Shown here: positions 43,873 to 53,592 of the stretch, one piece after another
Layout of the letters: every line of letters starts with the position of its first letter
Position numbering within the stretch: the stretch's first letter is position 1
Source of the DNA: Saprospiraceae bacterium
GTDB lineage: Bacteria > Bacteroidota > Bacteroidia > Chitinophagales > Saprospiraceae
Assembly (NCBI GenBank): GCA_027488935.1
Contig: JAIYAP010000008.1
Location: 52,581-116,580, forward strand
DNA length: 64,000 bases
Reading direction: 5' to 3'
Translations under genes and position numbers: made by a program
Notes under the pieces: generated by a model
The model's input: the letters and a program-made list of their open reading frames with translations, nothing else
The model's database searches: none
Told to the model about the DNA's origin: nothing

Positions 43873-46182
43873 ATGTATACTACCTTGTCAGTCAACAGCC
43901 TCCCTTCCTTTTATCGCTTTTTGCTAAAAAGTGCGCTTTTCTGTTGTTTCCTGTCCATGCCCATGTTGGTCATGGCACGCCATATTATCGGCGGAGAAAT
44001 GACCTATCGTTTTGTAGAAGATTTGGGAAACGGGCTGTTGCGCTATGAATTCACCCTGGTCGTGTACCGCGATTGCGACAGCGGCGGCGGCACACTCGAT
44101 AACCCGGCCAGCATCGGCATTTACCGGGGAACGGCGTTAGACGCAACCTTATACACCGATTTTAACGTAAACCTACAAGGTCCGGTATCGGTAAGTCCGG
44201 TCATTCCGCCCTGTGCCGATGCGTCTGCCGTTTCGAATGCTTGTGTGCAACGCGGGGTGTATGTTTTTACCCGCGACTTGCCACTCAATACCGTAGAAAG
44301 TTATTTTGTGGTGTATCAACGTTGTTGCCGCACCGAACAAATTCTCAATATCCTCAATCCAGGCAATTCGGGCGCTACCTACATGGTGGAACTCACCCCG
44401 GCTGCACAGGCTGCACAAAACAGCAGCCCAATTTTTCTCAACTACCCGCCTACTTTTATTTGCAACAATTTTAAACTGGATTTTGACCACAGTGCCACCG
44501 ATGCAGACGGCGATTCGCTGGTGTATTCCTTTTGCAACCCCTTGGATGGCGGCGGACAAGGCGGTGGACCGGGCGGTGGTAATGCATGCGACACCCCTGT
44601 CCCTACACCTCCCTGCGGACCGGCTTTCGATCTGATCCCTTTTGCCGGCGTGTACACCGCACTGGCGCCCATGGGCGGTAACCCGGTGATCGTGGTGGAT
44701 ACGTTCAGTGGCCATTTAACCGGAACTCCCAAAATTTTGGGACAATTTGTAGTCGGCATTTGTGTAAAAGAATACCGCAATGGCGTGTACCTCGGCATGG
44801 TTTTGCGCGATTTCCAGTTCAATGTGGTCGATTGTACCCCAACCGTCATTGCCAATGTAGCGGCAAATGCCAATTTAGGACCCAAAAAATTCCTCGTTGA
44901 ACGCTGTGGCGACAAAATTGTCTCTATCCTGAATCAAAGCCAACAAACGGCCGATTTGATCTCCTGGGAATGGGAAGTCGACCTGAAAAATGGTACCATC
45001 TTTAGCGCTAATACCTGGCATTTAACCGTGGCTTTACCCGATTTTGGCACCTATACGGCACGCCTTTACCTCAACCGTTTTGAAAACTGCAAGGACACCG
45101 CCTTTATTACCCTCAACGCTTTTCCCGGCGTGAAGGCCAATTATGGGTACGAATGGGACCTCTGCACGGAAGGACCGGTTATTTTTACCGACAGCTCCTT
45201 TTCCGGTGCAAGCAGTGGTATAGTTAGCCGAAACTGGGTCATGGGTACCGGCGATACGCTCAAAACCTTGGATGTCAACTATCAATATAGTGTGTATGGA
45301 CAATATGTGGTCAAATTGCAACTGGTCGACTCCGATGGTTGTACCGATGAAAAAATTGAGACCCTGGACTGGAACCCTAAATTACCGCCAGTAATACCCA
45401 ATCCGGGCGACTTATTTGCCTGTTTGCCCGAACCAATCCGGTTTATCAACCTCGACTCCCTGGATCTGACCGACTATAAAATAAGCTGGGATTTTGGCGA
45501 TGGCAGCCCGCTCGGCACCGAAAAAAGTCCTGTGCATCAATACACGAAGCCCGGTATTTACACCGCCAGCGTGGTGGTCACGTCGCCGTACGATTGCTTT
45601 TCAACAGACACGTTTGTCGACCAGATTACTGTACGTCCCTCCCCCGTGGCAAATTTCAATTACCAGCCTTCCAAACTGAGCAACCTGGAAAACGAAGCCC
45701 AGTTTTATGACCTTTCAGATACATCCGTGGTGCAATGGAACTGGCTTTTTGGCGACAATGGCCGTTCTTTTCAGCAAAATCCGAAATACACCTTCCAACA
45801 AGATACCGGTTTGGTGCCGGTAACCCTCCGCGTAACTAATCAGTACGGCTGTTCGGATACCTTGGTGCGCATCCTCGACATCGTACCTACCCTGCGCCTG
45901 TATCTGCCCAATGTATTTGCACCACAAAGCGACAATGGCAATGGCAACGACCGTTTTGGATTGTTGGGAATTATACCTGGTTATGAGGATTTTAACATGA
46001 AAATTTGGAGCCGCTGGGGCGAATTGCTCTTCGAAAGCAACCGGCCTGAAGATCAATGGAATGGCCGAAAATCGGGCAGCGGAAAAGTGTACCCGCCGGG
46101 CGTATATATTTACCAAATCAACATGACTGGTCCACGCAAGGAGCCGATTCGTTTGCAGGGTTCCGTTTCCCTGGTGGATTAA
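43873..46182 (+). CDS. Secreted PKD protein with T9SS type B (gliding-associated) C-terminal domain
   Basis: 769 residues. After the signal (to about 'MPMLVMA', residue 35) comes the N-terminal module 'RHIIGGEMTYRF...LRYEFTLVVYRDC' typical of large Bacteroidota surface proteins, then Ig-like and PKD segments ('ISWDFGDGSPLGTEKSPVHQ', 'WNWLFGDNGRSFQQNPKYTF'). The C-terminal ~90 residues are the CHU_C/type B sorting domain ('LYLPNVFAPQSDNGNGNDRF', 'GVYIYQINMTG'). Type B cargo is exported by T9SS, in gliding species with help of PorP/SprF-like partners, none of which is adjacent. Probable adhesin. Confidence 0.92.
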   Translation: MYTTLSVNSLPSFYRFLLKSALFCCFLSMPMLVMARHIIGGEMTYRFVEDLGNGLLRYEFTLVVYRDCDSGGGTLDNPASIGIYRGTALDATLYTDFNVNLQGPVSVSPVIPPCADASAVSNACVQRGVYVFTRDLPLNTVESYFVVYQRCCRTEQILNILNPGNSGATYMVELTPAAQAAQNSSPIFLNYPPTFICNNFKLDFDHSATDADGDSLVYSFCNPLDGGGQGGGPGGGNACDTPVPTPPCGPAFDLIPFAGVYTALAPMGGNPVIVVDTFSGHLTGTPKILGQFVVGICVKEYRNGVYLGMVLRDFQFNVVDCTPTVIANVAANANLGPKKFLVERCGDKIVSILNQSQQTADLISWEWEVDLKNGTIFSANTWHLTVALPDFGTYTARLYLNRFENCKDTAFITLNAFPGVKANYGYEWDLCTEGPVIFTDSSFSGASSGIVSRNWVMGTGDTLKTLDVNYQYSVYGQYVVKLQLVDSDGCTDEKIETLDWNPKLPPVIPNPGDLFACLPEPIRFINLDSLDLTDYKISWDFGDGSPLGTEKSPVHQYTKPGIYTASVVVTSPYDCFSTDTFVDQITVRPSPVANFNYQPSKLSNLENEAQFYDLSDTSVVQWNWLFGDNGRSFQQNPKYTFQQDTGLVPVTLRVTNQYGCSDTLVRILDIVPTLRLYLPNVFAPQSDNGNGNDRFGLLGIIPGYEDFNMKIWSRWGELLFESNRPEDQWNGRKSGSGKVYPPGVYIYQINMTGPRKEPIRLQGSVSLVD

Positions 46183-46243
46183 GAGCCTCTTTAAATAAAA
46201 AACCGCTATCTTGCAGGTCTTTTTTTAACCAAAAAATAGTTAA

Positions 46244-46978
46244 ATGAAAAGTTTTCTGCGCGTTGTTACCCTTTGGAGTGCTTCCATTTTTACCCTCCAG
46301 GCACAAATCACGGATCCAAAAGCTACCGAAGTTTGGACACCGGAGCCACGCCTCGTTACACCCGGCGAAGGCACCCAAGCCCCTTCGGACGCCATTGTTT
46401 TATTTGATGGAAAAAAACTCGATGAATGGCTCAGCGCAAAGGATTCTTCGGCAGCAAAATGGGAAATATCGGAAGGCGCCATGACCGTAAAACCAGGCAC
46501 CGGAGACATGATCACCAAACGCAATTTTAGCGATTTCCAACTCCATTTGGAGTTCGCTACCCCCGAAATCGTCAAAGGAGAAGGTCAGGGACGCGGAAAC
46601 AGCGGCATTTTCCTTCAAAACCGCTACGAGGTGCAAGTACTCGATTGTTACCAAAACCGCACGTACTCGAATGGTCAAACCGGCGCCATTTACAAACAAA
46701 GCATCCCCTTGGTCAATGCCTGTCGCAAACCGGGCGCCTGGCAAACCTACGAAATACTCTATACCGCACCCCGGTTCAACCAGGACGGTATCCTGCTCAC
46801 GCCCGCGTACGTGACCGTGTTGCACAACGGCATTCTGATCCAAAATCATGTTGCCGTGAAAGGCACGACCGAGTATATTGGGTTGCCAAAAAACGAAGCA
46901 CACGGAAAAGGCCCACTCAAATTGCAGGACCACGGTGATTTGGTACGCTACCGCAATATTTGGGTACGGGAATTGTAA
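46244..46978 (+). CDS. DUF1080 (3-keto-disaccharide hydrolase-like) secreted protein
   Basis: 244 residues with a signal peptide ([21 protein letters not shown]) and a jelly-roll DUF1080 domain: '[17 protein letters not shown]', '[20 protein letters not shown]'-like, '[20 protein letters not shown]' and '[20 protein letters not shown]'. The family is now described as 3-keto-disaccharide hydrolase and related glycosidases of periplasmic or extracellular type. The domain fills the whole mature protein. The gene stands between the T9SS type B gene and the C39-ABC exporter; no functional link is apparent. Confidence 0.9.
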   Translation: MKSFLRVVTLWSASIFTLQAQITDPKATEVWTPEPRLVTPGEGTQAPSDAIVLFDGKKLDEWLSAKDSSAAKWEISEGAMTVKPGTGDMITKRNFSDFQLHLEFATPEIVKGEGQGRGNSGIFLQNRYEVQVLDCYQNRTYSNGQTGAIYKQSIPLVNACRKPGAWQTYEILYTAPRFNQDGILLTPAYVTVLHNGILIQNHVAVKGTTEYIGLPKNEAHGKGPLKLQDHGDLVRYRNIWVREL

Positions 46979-47026
46979 GTCGTATCTTTACGCTTCAAAA
47001 ACCAGAAGCACAGGAGACTTACCCAA

Positions 47027-49222
47027 ATGGCATTCGACAATTTCCCCTTTTACAAACAGCATGACGCGGCAGATTGCGGCGCGACTTGCCTGCGGATGAT
47101 CGCCCGACATTACGGCCGGCATTATTCGTTGGAAAACCTGCGCGAACTCTCCTACCTCGATCGGGAAGGGGTATCGTTGATGGGCATATCCGATGCCGCA
47201 GAAAAAATTGGCTTCCGCACCCTGGGGGTTAAAACGGGTTTTCAACGCCTTGCTGCTGATATCCCCCTGCCTTGTATCGCCCACTGGCAACAAGACCACT
47301 TTATGGTGGTATATAAGGTGGCCGATAAAAAAGTGTTTGTAGCCGACCCCAAAATTGGCAAAATCGAACTTTCCGAACAAGAGTTTCTGAACGGCTGGAT
47401 CAGCGATGTGGTAAACACCGAACCACAGGGCATTTTATTGCTGCTCGAAACCACCCCGGAATTTTATAAACGCGACGGGGAAAAAACCGACCACTCTGGC
47501 TTTGGTTTTTTGTGGGGCTACCTCACCCAATATAAAAAACTGATTTTCCAACTGAGCATCGGGTTGGTATTGGGCAGTTTGATCCAACTGGTATTCCCTT
47601 TTTTGATGCAGGCTTTGGTCGACAAAGGCGTACAACTCAACGACCTCGATTTCGTTTACCTGATTCTGGCGGCCCAAGGCATGTTATTTTTGAGCCAGGT
47701 TGCCGTGGAATTTATTCGTGGCTGGATTTTGTTGCATATTGGTACCCGCGTCAACATAAACCTGGTATCAGACTTTTTGATCAAACTGATGAAATTGCCC
47801 ATGTCGTTTTTCGATTCGAAAATGACGGGCGATTTATTGCAGCGCATTTATGACAATGAACGGATTGAGCGTTTTTTAACCTCGTCTTCGCTCACCACCT
47901 TGTTTTCGGTCGTCAGCCTGTTTGTATTTGGACTGGTCTTGTTATTTTACAATGCCGTCATTTTCCTGGTCTTTTTTGTGGCGGCGGCGCTGTATTTCGG
48001 CTGGGTTGCGCTTTTTTTGCAACGCAGGCGCGCTTTGGATTATCGGCGTTTCGAACAAATGGCCGAAAACCAAAACACCCTCATCCAGTTGGTCAACGGG
48101 ATGCAGGAAATCAAATTGCACAATGCCGAACGCCAAAAACGTTGGGCTTGGGAACGCATTCAAGCGCGTTTGTTTCGAATCAATGTGCAATACCTCGCAA
48201 CCGACCAGTTTCAACGGGCAGGCGCGGCTTTTATCAATGAGGGTAAAAACATCCTCATTTCCATCATTGCAGCCACCGCCGTTATAAAAGGCGACATGAG
48301 CCTGGGTATGATGCTGGCCGTGCAATACATTATTGGCCACATGAATGCCCCGCTTGAATCCTTAGTACAGTTTATTCTTGCGGCTCAAGAGGCTAAAATA
48401 AGCCTGGAGCGTATGAATGAAATCCACCGCCGCCCCAACGAAGAGCCGGATGCCGATTCAAAAGTGACGGTTTTACCCTCCAATGGCGATTTAATGCTGC
48501 AAAACTTGTCGTTTCGATACGGCGGGCCACACGATCCCTGGGTGTTGAAAAATATCTCACTGAATATTAAGGAAGGAAAAACGACCGCAATTGTGGGCAC
48601 CAGTGGCAGTGGTAAAACCACTTTGTTAAAACTGCTGCTCAATTTTTATCCACCCTCAGAAGGCAGCGTGCGCCTGGGCGATTTGAATATCTCCAACATC
48701 AACAACCAGTTATGGCGCAGTCAATGCGGGGTCGTTATGCAAGATGGTTTTATTTTTTCAGATACCATTGCGCGTAATATCGGCCTGGGAGAAGAACATA
48801 TTGACCGCCGAAAACTGCTGTATGCCGCCAAAGTGGCCAATATTCAAAACTTTATCGAATCCTTGCCTTTGGGGTATAACACCAAAATCGGCCAAGACGG
48901 CGTGGGCTTAAGCCAGGGACAGCGCCAACGGTTGCTCATTGCGCGGGCCATTTACAAAGACCCCGCTTACATCTTTTTCGATGAAGCCACCAACTCCCTC
49001 GATGCCTACAATGAACGGGTGATCATGCACAACCTCGAACACGCATTCCGCAATAAAACCGTGATGATTGTAGCACACCGACTTAGTACCGTGCGCAATG
49101 CCGACCATATTATTGTATTGGAAAAAGGCGAACTCGTAGAACAGGGCAACCACCAGGAACTGACCGACAAACGCGGCGCCTACTACCATTTGGTAAAAGA
49201 TCAACTGGAATTGGGCGTGTAA
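47027..49222 (+). CDS. Peptidase C39-containing ABC transporter (peptide/bacteriocin exporter)
   Basis: 731 residues. N-terminal C39 peptidase: 'YKQHDAADCGATCLRMIARH' (Cys17) and 'IAHWQQDHFMVVYKV' with His and following Asp ('FVADPKIG') complete the triad. Six helices of an ABC type 1 exporter follow (about 165-450), then the ATPase: Walker A 'VGTSGSGKTTLLK' (~523), signature 'LSQGQRQRL' (~628), Walker B 'YIFFDEATNSLDA' and H-loop 'VAHRLSTV'. Such transporters trim a double-Gly leader and export the peptide across the inner membrane. The HlyD gene 74 bp downstream is its adaptor. No leader peptide gene was recognised nearby. Confidence 0.93.
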   Translation: MAFDNFPFYKQHDAADCGATCLRMIARHYGRHYSLENLRELSYLDREGVSLMGISDAAEKIGFRTLGVKTGFQRLAADIPLPCIAHWQQDHFMVVYKVADKKVFVADPKIGKIELSEQEFLNGWISDVVNTEPQGILLLLETTPEFYKRDGEKTDHSGFGFLWGYLTQYKKLIFQLSIGLVLGSLIQLVFPFLMQALVDKGVQLNDLDFVYLILAAQGMLFLSQVAVEFIRGWILLHIGTRVNINLVSDFLIKLMKLPMSFFDSKMTGDLLQRIYDNERIERFLTSSSLTTLFSVVSLFVFGLVLLFYNAVIFLVFFVAAALYFGWVALFLQRRRALDYRRFEQMAENQNTLIQLVNGMQEIKLHNAERQKRWAWERIQARLFRINVQYLATDQFQRAGAAFINEGKNILISIIAATAVIKGDMSLGMMLAVQYIIGHMNAPLESLVQFILAAQEAKISLERMNEIHRRPNEEPDADSKVTVLPSNGDLMLQNLSFRYGGPHDPWVLKNISLNIKEGKTTAIVGTSGSGKTTLLKLLLNFYPPSEGSVRLGDLNISNINNQLWRSQCGVVMQDGFIFSDTIARNIGLGEEHIDRRKLLYAAKVANIQNFIESLPLGYNTKIGQDGVGLSQGQRQRLLIARAIYKDPAYIFFDEATNSLDAYNERVIMHNLEHAFRNKTVMIVAHRLSTVRNADHIIVLEKGELVEQGNHQELTDKRGAYYHLVKDQLELGV

Positions 49223-49296
49223 TGCCCCTAGAAACAAACCAACGTGTTTCAAAAAACTCATTTTCAATATTTTACAAATAGTAAAATTTTATACTT

Positions 49297-50601
49297 ATGA
49301 CACAAAGTCGCGAATATGTAGAATTACGCTCCGAGGATGTGCAAGAAATCCTGGGTACGCCCCCCGGTTGGCTGGTGCGTTGGGGCACCATGGTTGTACT
49401 AATGGGCTTCTTGATGATGCTCATTGCTGCCTGGTTCGTACGCTACCCGGATGTCGTAGAAGGCAAAGTGGTGATCACCACGGCTACGCCACCGGCCGAT
49501 GTGGTTGCGCGCATTGACGGGCGTATTGCGCGTTTTTTGGTAAAAGACACGATTCAAGTGCCTGAAAATCACTTACTTGCCGTATTACAAAGCACCGCCA
49601 ACTACCTGGATGTGCTTATCCTCGACACCTGCGTACAAGCCTGGCAACGCAAAGACATGGAGCAATTACGCGCCGTAGAAATACCCCGTACACTCGATCT
49701 GGGCGACCTGCAAACAGAATATTCCGAGTTTATCCAAAACCTCGAATTGTATAAATTTGGCAAACAAACGCGTACTGCCACCACCAGTTCCAATATTGTA
49801 TCCATCAACCTTCAAATCAGCAGACTGGAGCAAAGCATTGATTATGATAAAAAAGCGACGCGCCGGGTAAAAGATCAATTGGCCAGCGCCGAAGAATTGC
49901 ATAAAAAACAAAAAGAACTGGTAGACCAGGGCATTGTGTCCAAATCCGATTACGAACGCGAACGCGGGAAAATTGCCGAACTGGAACGCACCTACGATGA
50001 ATACAACGAAAGCGTAATTCGTAAACAAAATGAAATCATTAATTTGCGCAGGGGCATCACCGATGTCTCCTTCAACCGCGATGAAAATGAAGCAAGTGTA
50101 TCTACCCGGTTGCGCAACAGCCTCAATGCTTTGCGCAGCAGCCTGGACAAATGGAAACAAACCTATTTGCTAACCGCACCCATTACCGGCACAGTTTCGC
50201 TCAACACCTCATTTTTTAGTGCCAACCAATACGTCAAACAAGGCGATCAGGTACTCACCATCGTACCTTCTGAAAAAGGCGCACTGACTGGAAGAATGCT
50301 CCTTGCCGTGGCCGGAAGCGGAAAAGTGACCCCTGGACAGCATGTTTTGATCAAATTAGACGGATATCCCTACCACGAATACGGAACCTTACAAGGAATT
50401 GTCGTCACCAAATCGCTCGTTCCAAAGAATGACCAATACGCCATCAGCATTAGCCTGACGAAAACAGATAACAAATTAATTACTACCTTTCACCGCGAAA
50501 TACCGTTTGAACAACAACTGCAAGGAAAGGCTGATATCATTACAGAAGACAAAGGTCTGCTGGAAAGAATTGGAGAACAATTGTTTGCCAGTGTGCGCTA
50601 A
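49297..50601 (+). CDS. HlyD-family periplasmic adaptor of the C39-ABC exporter
   Basis: 434 residues. One transmembrane helix at about 30-48, then lipoyl half ('VVEGKVVITTATPPADVVAR'), a long coiled-coil hairpin (about 140-270, 'RVKDQLASAEELHKKQKELV'), the second lipoyl half ('LTAPITGTVSLNTSFFSA') and beta-barrel ('IKLDGYPYHEYGTLQGIV'). It bridges the inner-membrane ABC exporter to an outer-membrane TolC-like channel, which is not encoded here. The truncated HlyD at 15886-16644 is a relative. Intact; same operon as the exporter. Confidence 0.92.
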   Translation: MTQSREYVELRSEDVQEILGTPPGWLVRWGTMVVLMGFLMMLIAAWFVRYPDVVEGKVVITTATPPADVVARIDGRIARFLVKDTIQVPENHLLAVLQSTANYLDVLILDTCVQAWQRKDMEQLRAVEIPRTLDLGDLQTEYSEFIQNLELYKFGKQTRTATTSSNIVSINLQISRLEQSIDYDKKATRRVKDQLASAEELHKKQKELVDQGIVSKSDYERERGKIAELERTYDEYNESVIRKQNEIINLRRGITDVSFNRDENEASVSTRLRNSLNALRSSLDKWKQTYLLTAPITGTVSLNTSFFSANQYVKQGDQVLTIVPSEKGALTGRMLLAVAGSGKVTPGQHVLIKLDGYPYHEYGTLQGIVVTKSLVPKNDQYAISISLTKTDNKLITTFHREIPFEQQLQGKADIITEDKGLLERIGEQLFASVR

Positions 50602-50655
50602 AGTAAAGGATGGGCTATTTTCTTGCATAAATCAATCAAAATCAGCCTCCTCATT

Positions 50656-51150
50656 ATGAAAAAGTATCTAAAATACCTGCTTATCGCCCTGGGTGTCGCA
50701 TTGGTCGTGATCCAGTTTATCCACCCGGACAAAAACCAGTCGAACAACAACACCAACAGCATCACCACCCGTTACGATGTGCCGGAACCTGTGCTGGCCG
50801 TACTCAAAACCGCCTGCTTCGATTGTCATAGCAACAGTACCGTATACCCGTGGTACGCCAATATCCAACCCGTAGCCTGGTGGTTGGCCGATCATGTAAA
50901 CGACGGAAAAAAGCACCTCAACTTTTCGGAATTCACTACCCGAAAAATTGCCGTTCAAAACCATAAACTGGAAGAAGTGATCGAACAATTGAAGGAAGGC
51001 GAAATGCCCCTCAATTCCTATACCTGGATACACAAAGAGGCAAACCTGACCCCGGAACAGAAAAATTTGCTGATTAATTGGGCCCAAACCACCATGGATA
51101 GCATCAAAGCGCATTATCCTGCTGACAGCCTGGTGTTGAAACGCCGCTAA
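50656..51150 (+). CDS. Haem-binding-domain membrane-anchored protein
   Basis: 164 residues from ATG 50656 (MKKYLKYLLIALGVALVVIQ, a signal/anchor). The haem-binding domain (Haem_bd type) shows 'KTACFDCHSNSTVYPWYANI' with a CxxCH at 54-58, 'PVAWWLADHVNDGKKHLNFSEF' and 'EGEMPLNSYTWIH'. CxxCH binds c-type haem covalently, so it acts outside the inner membrane. It may take part in electron transfer or cytochrome maturation. It lies 54 bp after the HlyD stop, on the same strand, but its link to peptide export is doubtful. Confidence 0.88.
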   Translation: MKKYLKYLLIALGVALVVIQFIHPDKNQSNNNTNSITTRYDVPEPVLAVLKTACFDCHSNSTVYPWYANIQPVAWWLADHVNDGKKHLNFSEFTTRKIAVQNHKLEEVIEQLKEGEMPLNSYTWIHKEANLTPEQKNLLINWAQTTMDSIKAHYPADSLVLKRR

Positions 51151-51162
51151 CTATACTGTTTG

Positions 51163-51194
51163 TTACGGTGGGCTGTTTGGTCAGCCCACCGTAA
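51163..51194. terminator. Bidirectional terminator-like perfect palindrome
   Basis: TTACGGTGGGCTG and CAGCCCACCGTAA form a perfect 13-bp stem with a 6-nt loop, exactly between the convergent haem-binding and htrA genes. No strong T-run follows on either strand, so termination may rely on the stem alone. Confidence 0.75.
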
Positions 51195-51199
51195 TGTAT

Positions 51200-52630
51200 C
51201 TATTCGCGCTTTTTGAAGCGATAAGAATACAAATCGGGCTCCCCCTCATAGTATCCGTCTAAGGCCAAACTATTGTAAGCCCTTTTAATTGCATCAATGG
51301 CCTCAGAGGCATTGCTTACCCGGTTGCCATTTACGCTGGTAATCAAAAATCCGGGCTGCATATTCGTGTCATATACAATGCTTCCGCGTTTTACCGAGGT
51401 AACCAAAGCACCGGGCATGCGCAGTACGCGTTGTTCTTCTTTATTTACGTCGCGGAGTTCAATTCCAATATCATCTTGCAATTCATCGCCCGCTACCCGC
51501 GCCACGCTGGTGGTATTGCGGCTATCTTTGAGCACCACACGGGTTTTATATTTTTTCCCCTGGCGCCAGTATTCTACCGTAAGTTCTTGCCCGGGGCGGA
51601 ATCGGCCCACCAATTCCTGCAATTCGGGCGTTCTTTTCAGGCGCACATCATTGAGGCCGAGGATGACATCACCGTCGCGCAAACCCGCATCGGCAGCGCC
51701 GCCATCGGCATTTACCCGCGTCACATAAACGCCTTGGGCAGACGGCAACCCCAGTTCGCGGGCACGCTCGTTGTCGACATCTTCAATGGCAACCCCCAGG
51801 AAAGCACGTTGGACCACGCCAAATTCGCGGATATCGCCAATAATTTTTTGCACCAGGTTGGAAGGCACCGCAAAAGAATACCCTTCATAACTTCCTGATT
51901 CTGTGATAATTGCCGTATTAATGCCAATCAATTCACCCACGGTATTTACCAATGCCCCGCCGCTATTTCCCGGATTGACGGCAGCATCGGTTTGAATAAA
52001 CGACTCAATACTGGTGCCGCCACCCAAAATATTAATGTTGCGGCCTTTTGCACTGATAATGCCCGCCGTTACCGTACTTTCGAGGTTGAACGGATTGCCC
52101 ACCGCCAACACCCACTCCCCTACTTGCAAGGAATCGCTGTTACCAAAAAGAATAAAGGGCAAATCAGATTCATCTATTTTTAACAGCGCTATGTCGGTTG
52201 AAGGATCCGATCCAACCAGTTTCGCCTTATATTCGCGCTTGTCGGCAAGGGTCACTTTGATGTCCGTACTTTTGTCAATCACATGATGGTTGGTGACAAT
52301 GTATCCATCCGGTGTCATGATCACCCCCGAACCCGACGACCCCGAAACACTGCCCCCCCAAATACCATTGCCCGATTGGATCAGGGCGCGAATATTGACC
52401 ACTGCAGGCGTAGCGACTTCGGCAGATTCGATAAAATTTGTGGGCGCAGCCGATAAAAAACCCTTATTGGAGCGCGTATTGAATAATTTATCAACCAAAC
52501 CTGTATAACGTGCGTCGCCCGCTTCCCCCGACCAAACAACGCGGTTAGACTGGATGAAGCGCGTGTACAGGAAAATAGAGAGCAACGAACTCAAAACACA
52601 GGCAAAAACAAGCGACAGGTACTTTTGCAT
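51200..52630 (-). CDS. HtrA/DegP-family periplasmic serine protease
   Basis: 476 residues. Hydrophobic N-terminus (about 3-25) as signal/anchor; trypsin-like domain with His116 ('VTNHHVIDKSTDI'), Asp146 ('STDIALLKI') and Ser223 ('NPGNSGGALVNT'); then two PDZ domains (about 275-365 and 385-476, 'GVYVTRVNADGGAADAGLRD', 'KRGSIVYDTNMQPGFLITSV'). It degrades or refolds damaged envelope proteins and so fits a cell with a large secretome. The order and length match DegQ/DegP. The catalytic triad is complete. It is divergent from dapF. Confidence 0.95.
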   Translation of the reverse strand: MQKYLSLVFACVLSSLLSIFLYTRFIQSNRVVWSGEAGDARYTGLVDKLFNTRSNKGFLSAAPTNFIESAEVATPAVVNIRALIQSGNGIWGGSVSGSSGSGVIMTPDGYIVTNHHVIDKSTDIKVTLADKREYKAKLVGSDPSTDIALLKIDESDLPFILFGNSDSLQVGEWVLAVGNPFNLESTVTAGIISAKGRNINILGGGTSIESFIQTDAAVNPGNSGGALVNTVGELIGINTAIITESGSYEGYSFAVPSNLVQKIIGDIREFGVVQRAFLGVAIEDVDNERARELGLPSAQGVYVTRVNADGGAADAGLRDGDVILGLNDVRLKRTPELQELVGRFRPGQELTVEYWRQGKKYKTRVVLKDSRNTTSVARVAGDELQDDIGIELRDVNKEEQRVLRMPGALVTSVKRGSIVYDTNMQPGFLITSVNGNRVSNASEAIDAIKRAYNSLALDGYYEGEPDLYSYRFKKRE

Positions 52631-52735
52631 TCAAACGGATTTTGGTTGTGATTACGAATGGCCGCATTTTAAATAAGCACTAACACGGTCTGACGAAACA
52701 AATAAGACCACATTTTGGTTTTAAAGGAAAAAAAT

Positions 52736-53536
52736 ATGAATTTTTGGAAATACCAGGGTGCCGGAAACGATTTTATTATGGTTGACCAACGCACCCAAAC
52801 ATGGATAAAACGGGAAGATACCGACAAAATTGCGCATTACTGCAACCGACGTTTTGGAATTGGCGCCGATGGGCTTATCCTGTTGCAACAATTGGACGGG
52901 TACGATTTTGAAATGGTGTATTTCAACGCCGATGGCCGCGAAAGCAGTATGTGTGGCAATGGGGGGCGCTGTATCACTGCTTTTGCCCAACAATTGGGTG
53001 TTTTTGAGGAAAAATGTCGGTTTTTGGCCATTGATGGTCCTCATGAAGCCTTTATACAGCGCGTAAAAGACCAACCCGATGCCTGGGTAGAACTTAAAAT
53101 GGTGGACGTTCCCCAAATTGAACGTCTGGATGACCATACTTTTGTACTCAATACCGGCTCTCCACACTATATCCGTTTTGAAAATAGCCTCGAAAATAAA
53201 AATATGGTGGAGGAAGGGCGCGCAATTCGATACAATGACCGTTTTAAAAAAGAGGGCATTAATGTCAATTTGGTGGCCATTGGCACCGATGGTTTGCAGA
53301 TCCGCACCTACGAGCGCGGGGTCGAAGACGAAACCCTTGCCTGTGGGACGGGCATTACCGCTGCAGCATTGGCCCATCATGTTTATGCTGGCAGCCGCGC
53401 CCAAAAGGAAGAAGTCGCCGTGCGGGCAAGTGGCGGAAACTTATCCGTTCGATACCAGGATCTTGGAAATGGCCGTTTTTCAGATATTTGGCTTTGTGGC
53501 CCGGCAACCGCAGTGTTCGAAGGTTTTATACCATAA
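52736..53536 (+). CDS. dapF: Diaminopimelate epimerase
   Basis: 266 residues from ATG 52736 (MNFWKYQGAGNDFIMVDQ); the track begins at a TTG 21 bp earlier. Both catalytic Cys are present: Cys73 in 'ESSMCGNGGRC' and Cys ~202 in 'EDETLACGTGITAAAL'. It interconverts LL- and meso-diaminopimelate in lysine and peptidoglycan synthesis, in the cytosol. The length is normal. It is followed 56 bp later by an unknown exported protein on the same strand. Confidence 0.96.
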   Translation: MNFWKYQGAGNDFIMVDQRTQTWIKREDTDKIAHYCNRRFGIGADGLILLQQLDGYDFEMVYFNADGRESSMCGNGGRCITAFAQQLGVFEEKCRFLAIDGPHEAFIQRVKDQPDAWVELKMVDVPQIERLDDHTFVLNTGSPHYIRFENSLENKNMVEEGRAIRYNDRFKKEGINVNLVAIGTDGLQIRTYERGVEDETLACGTGITAAALAHHVYAGSRAQKEEVAVRASGGNLSVRYQDLGNGRFSDIWLCGPATAVFEGFIP

Positions 53537-53592
53537 GTTGCTTGCTTAGCCAAATCCCCCTAATTTTACCTTTAAAACTAGAACCTATTCCG

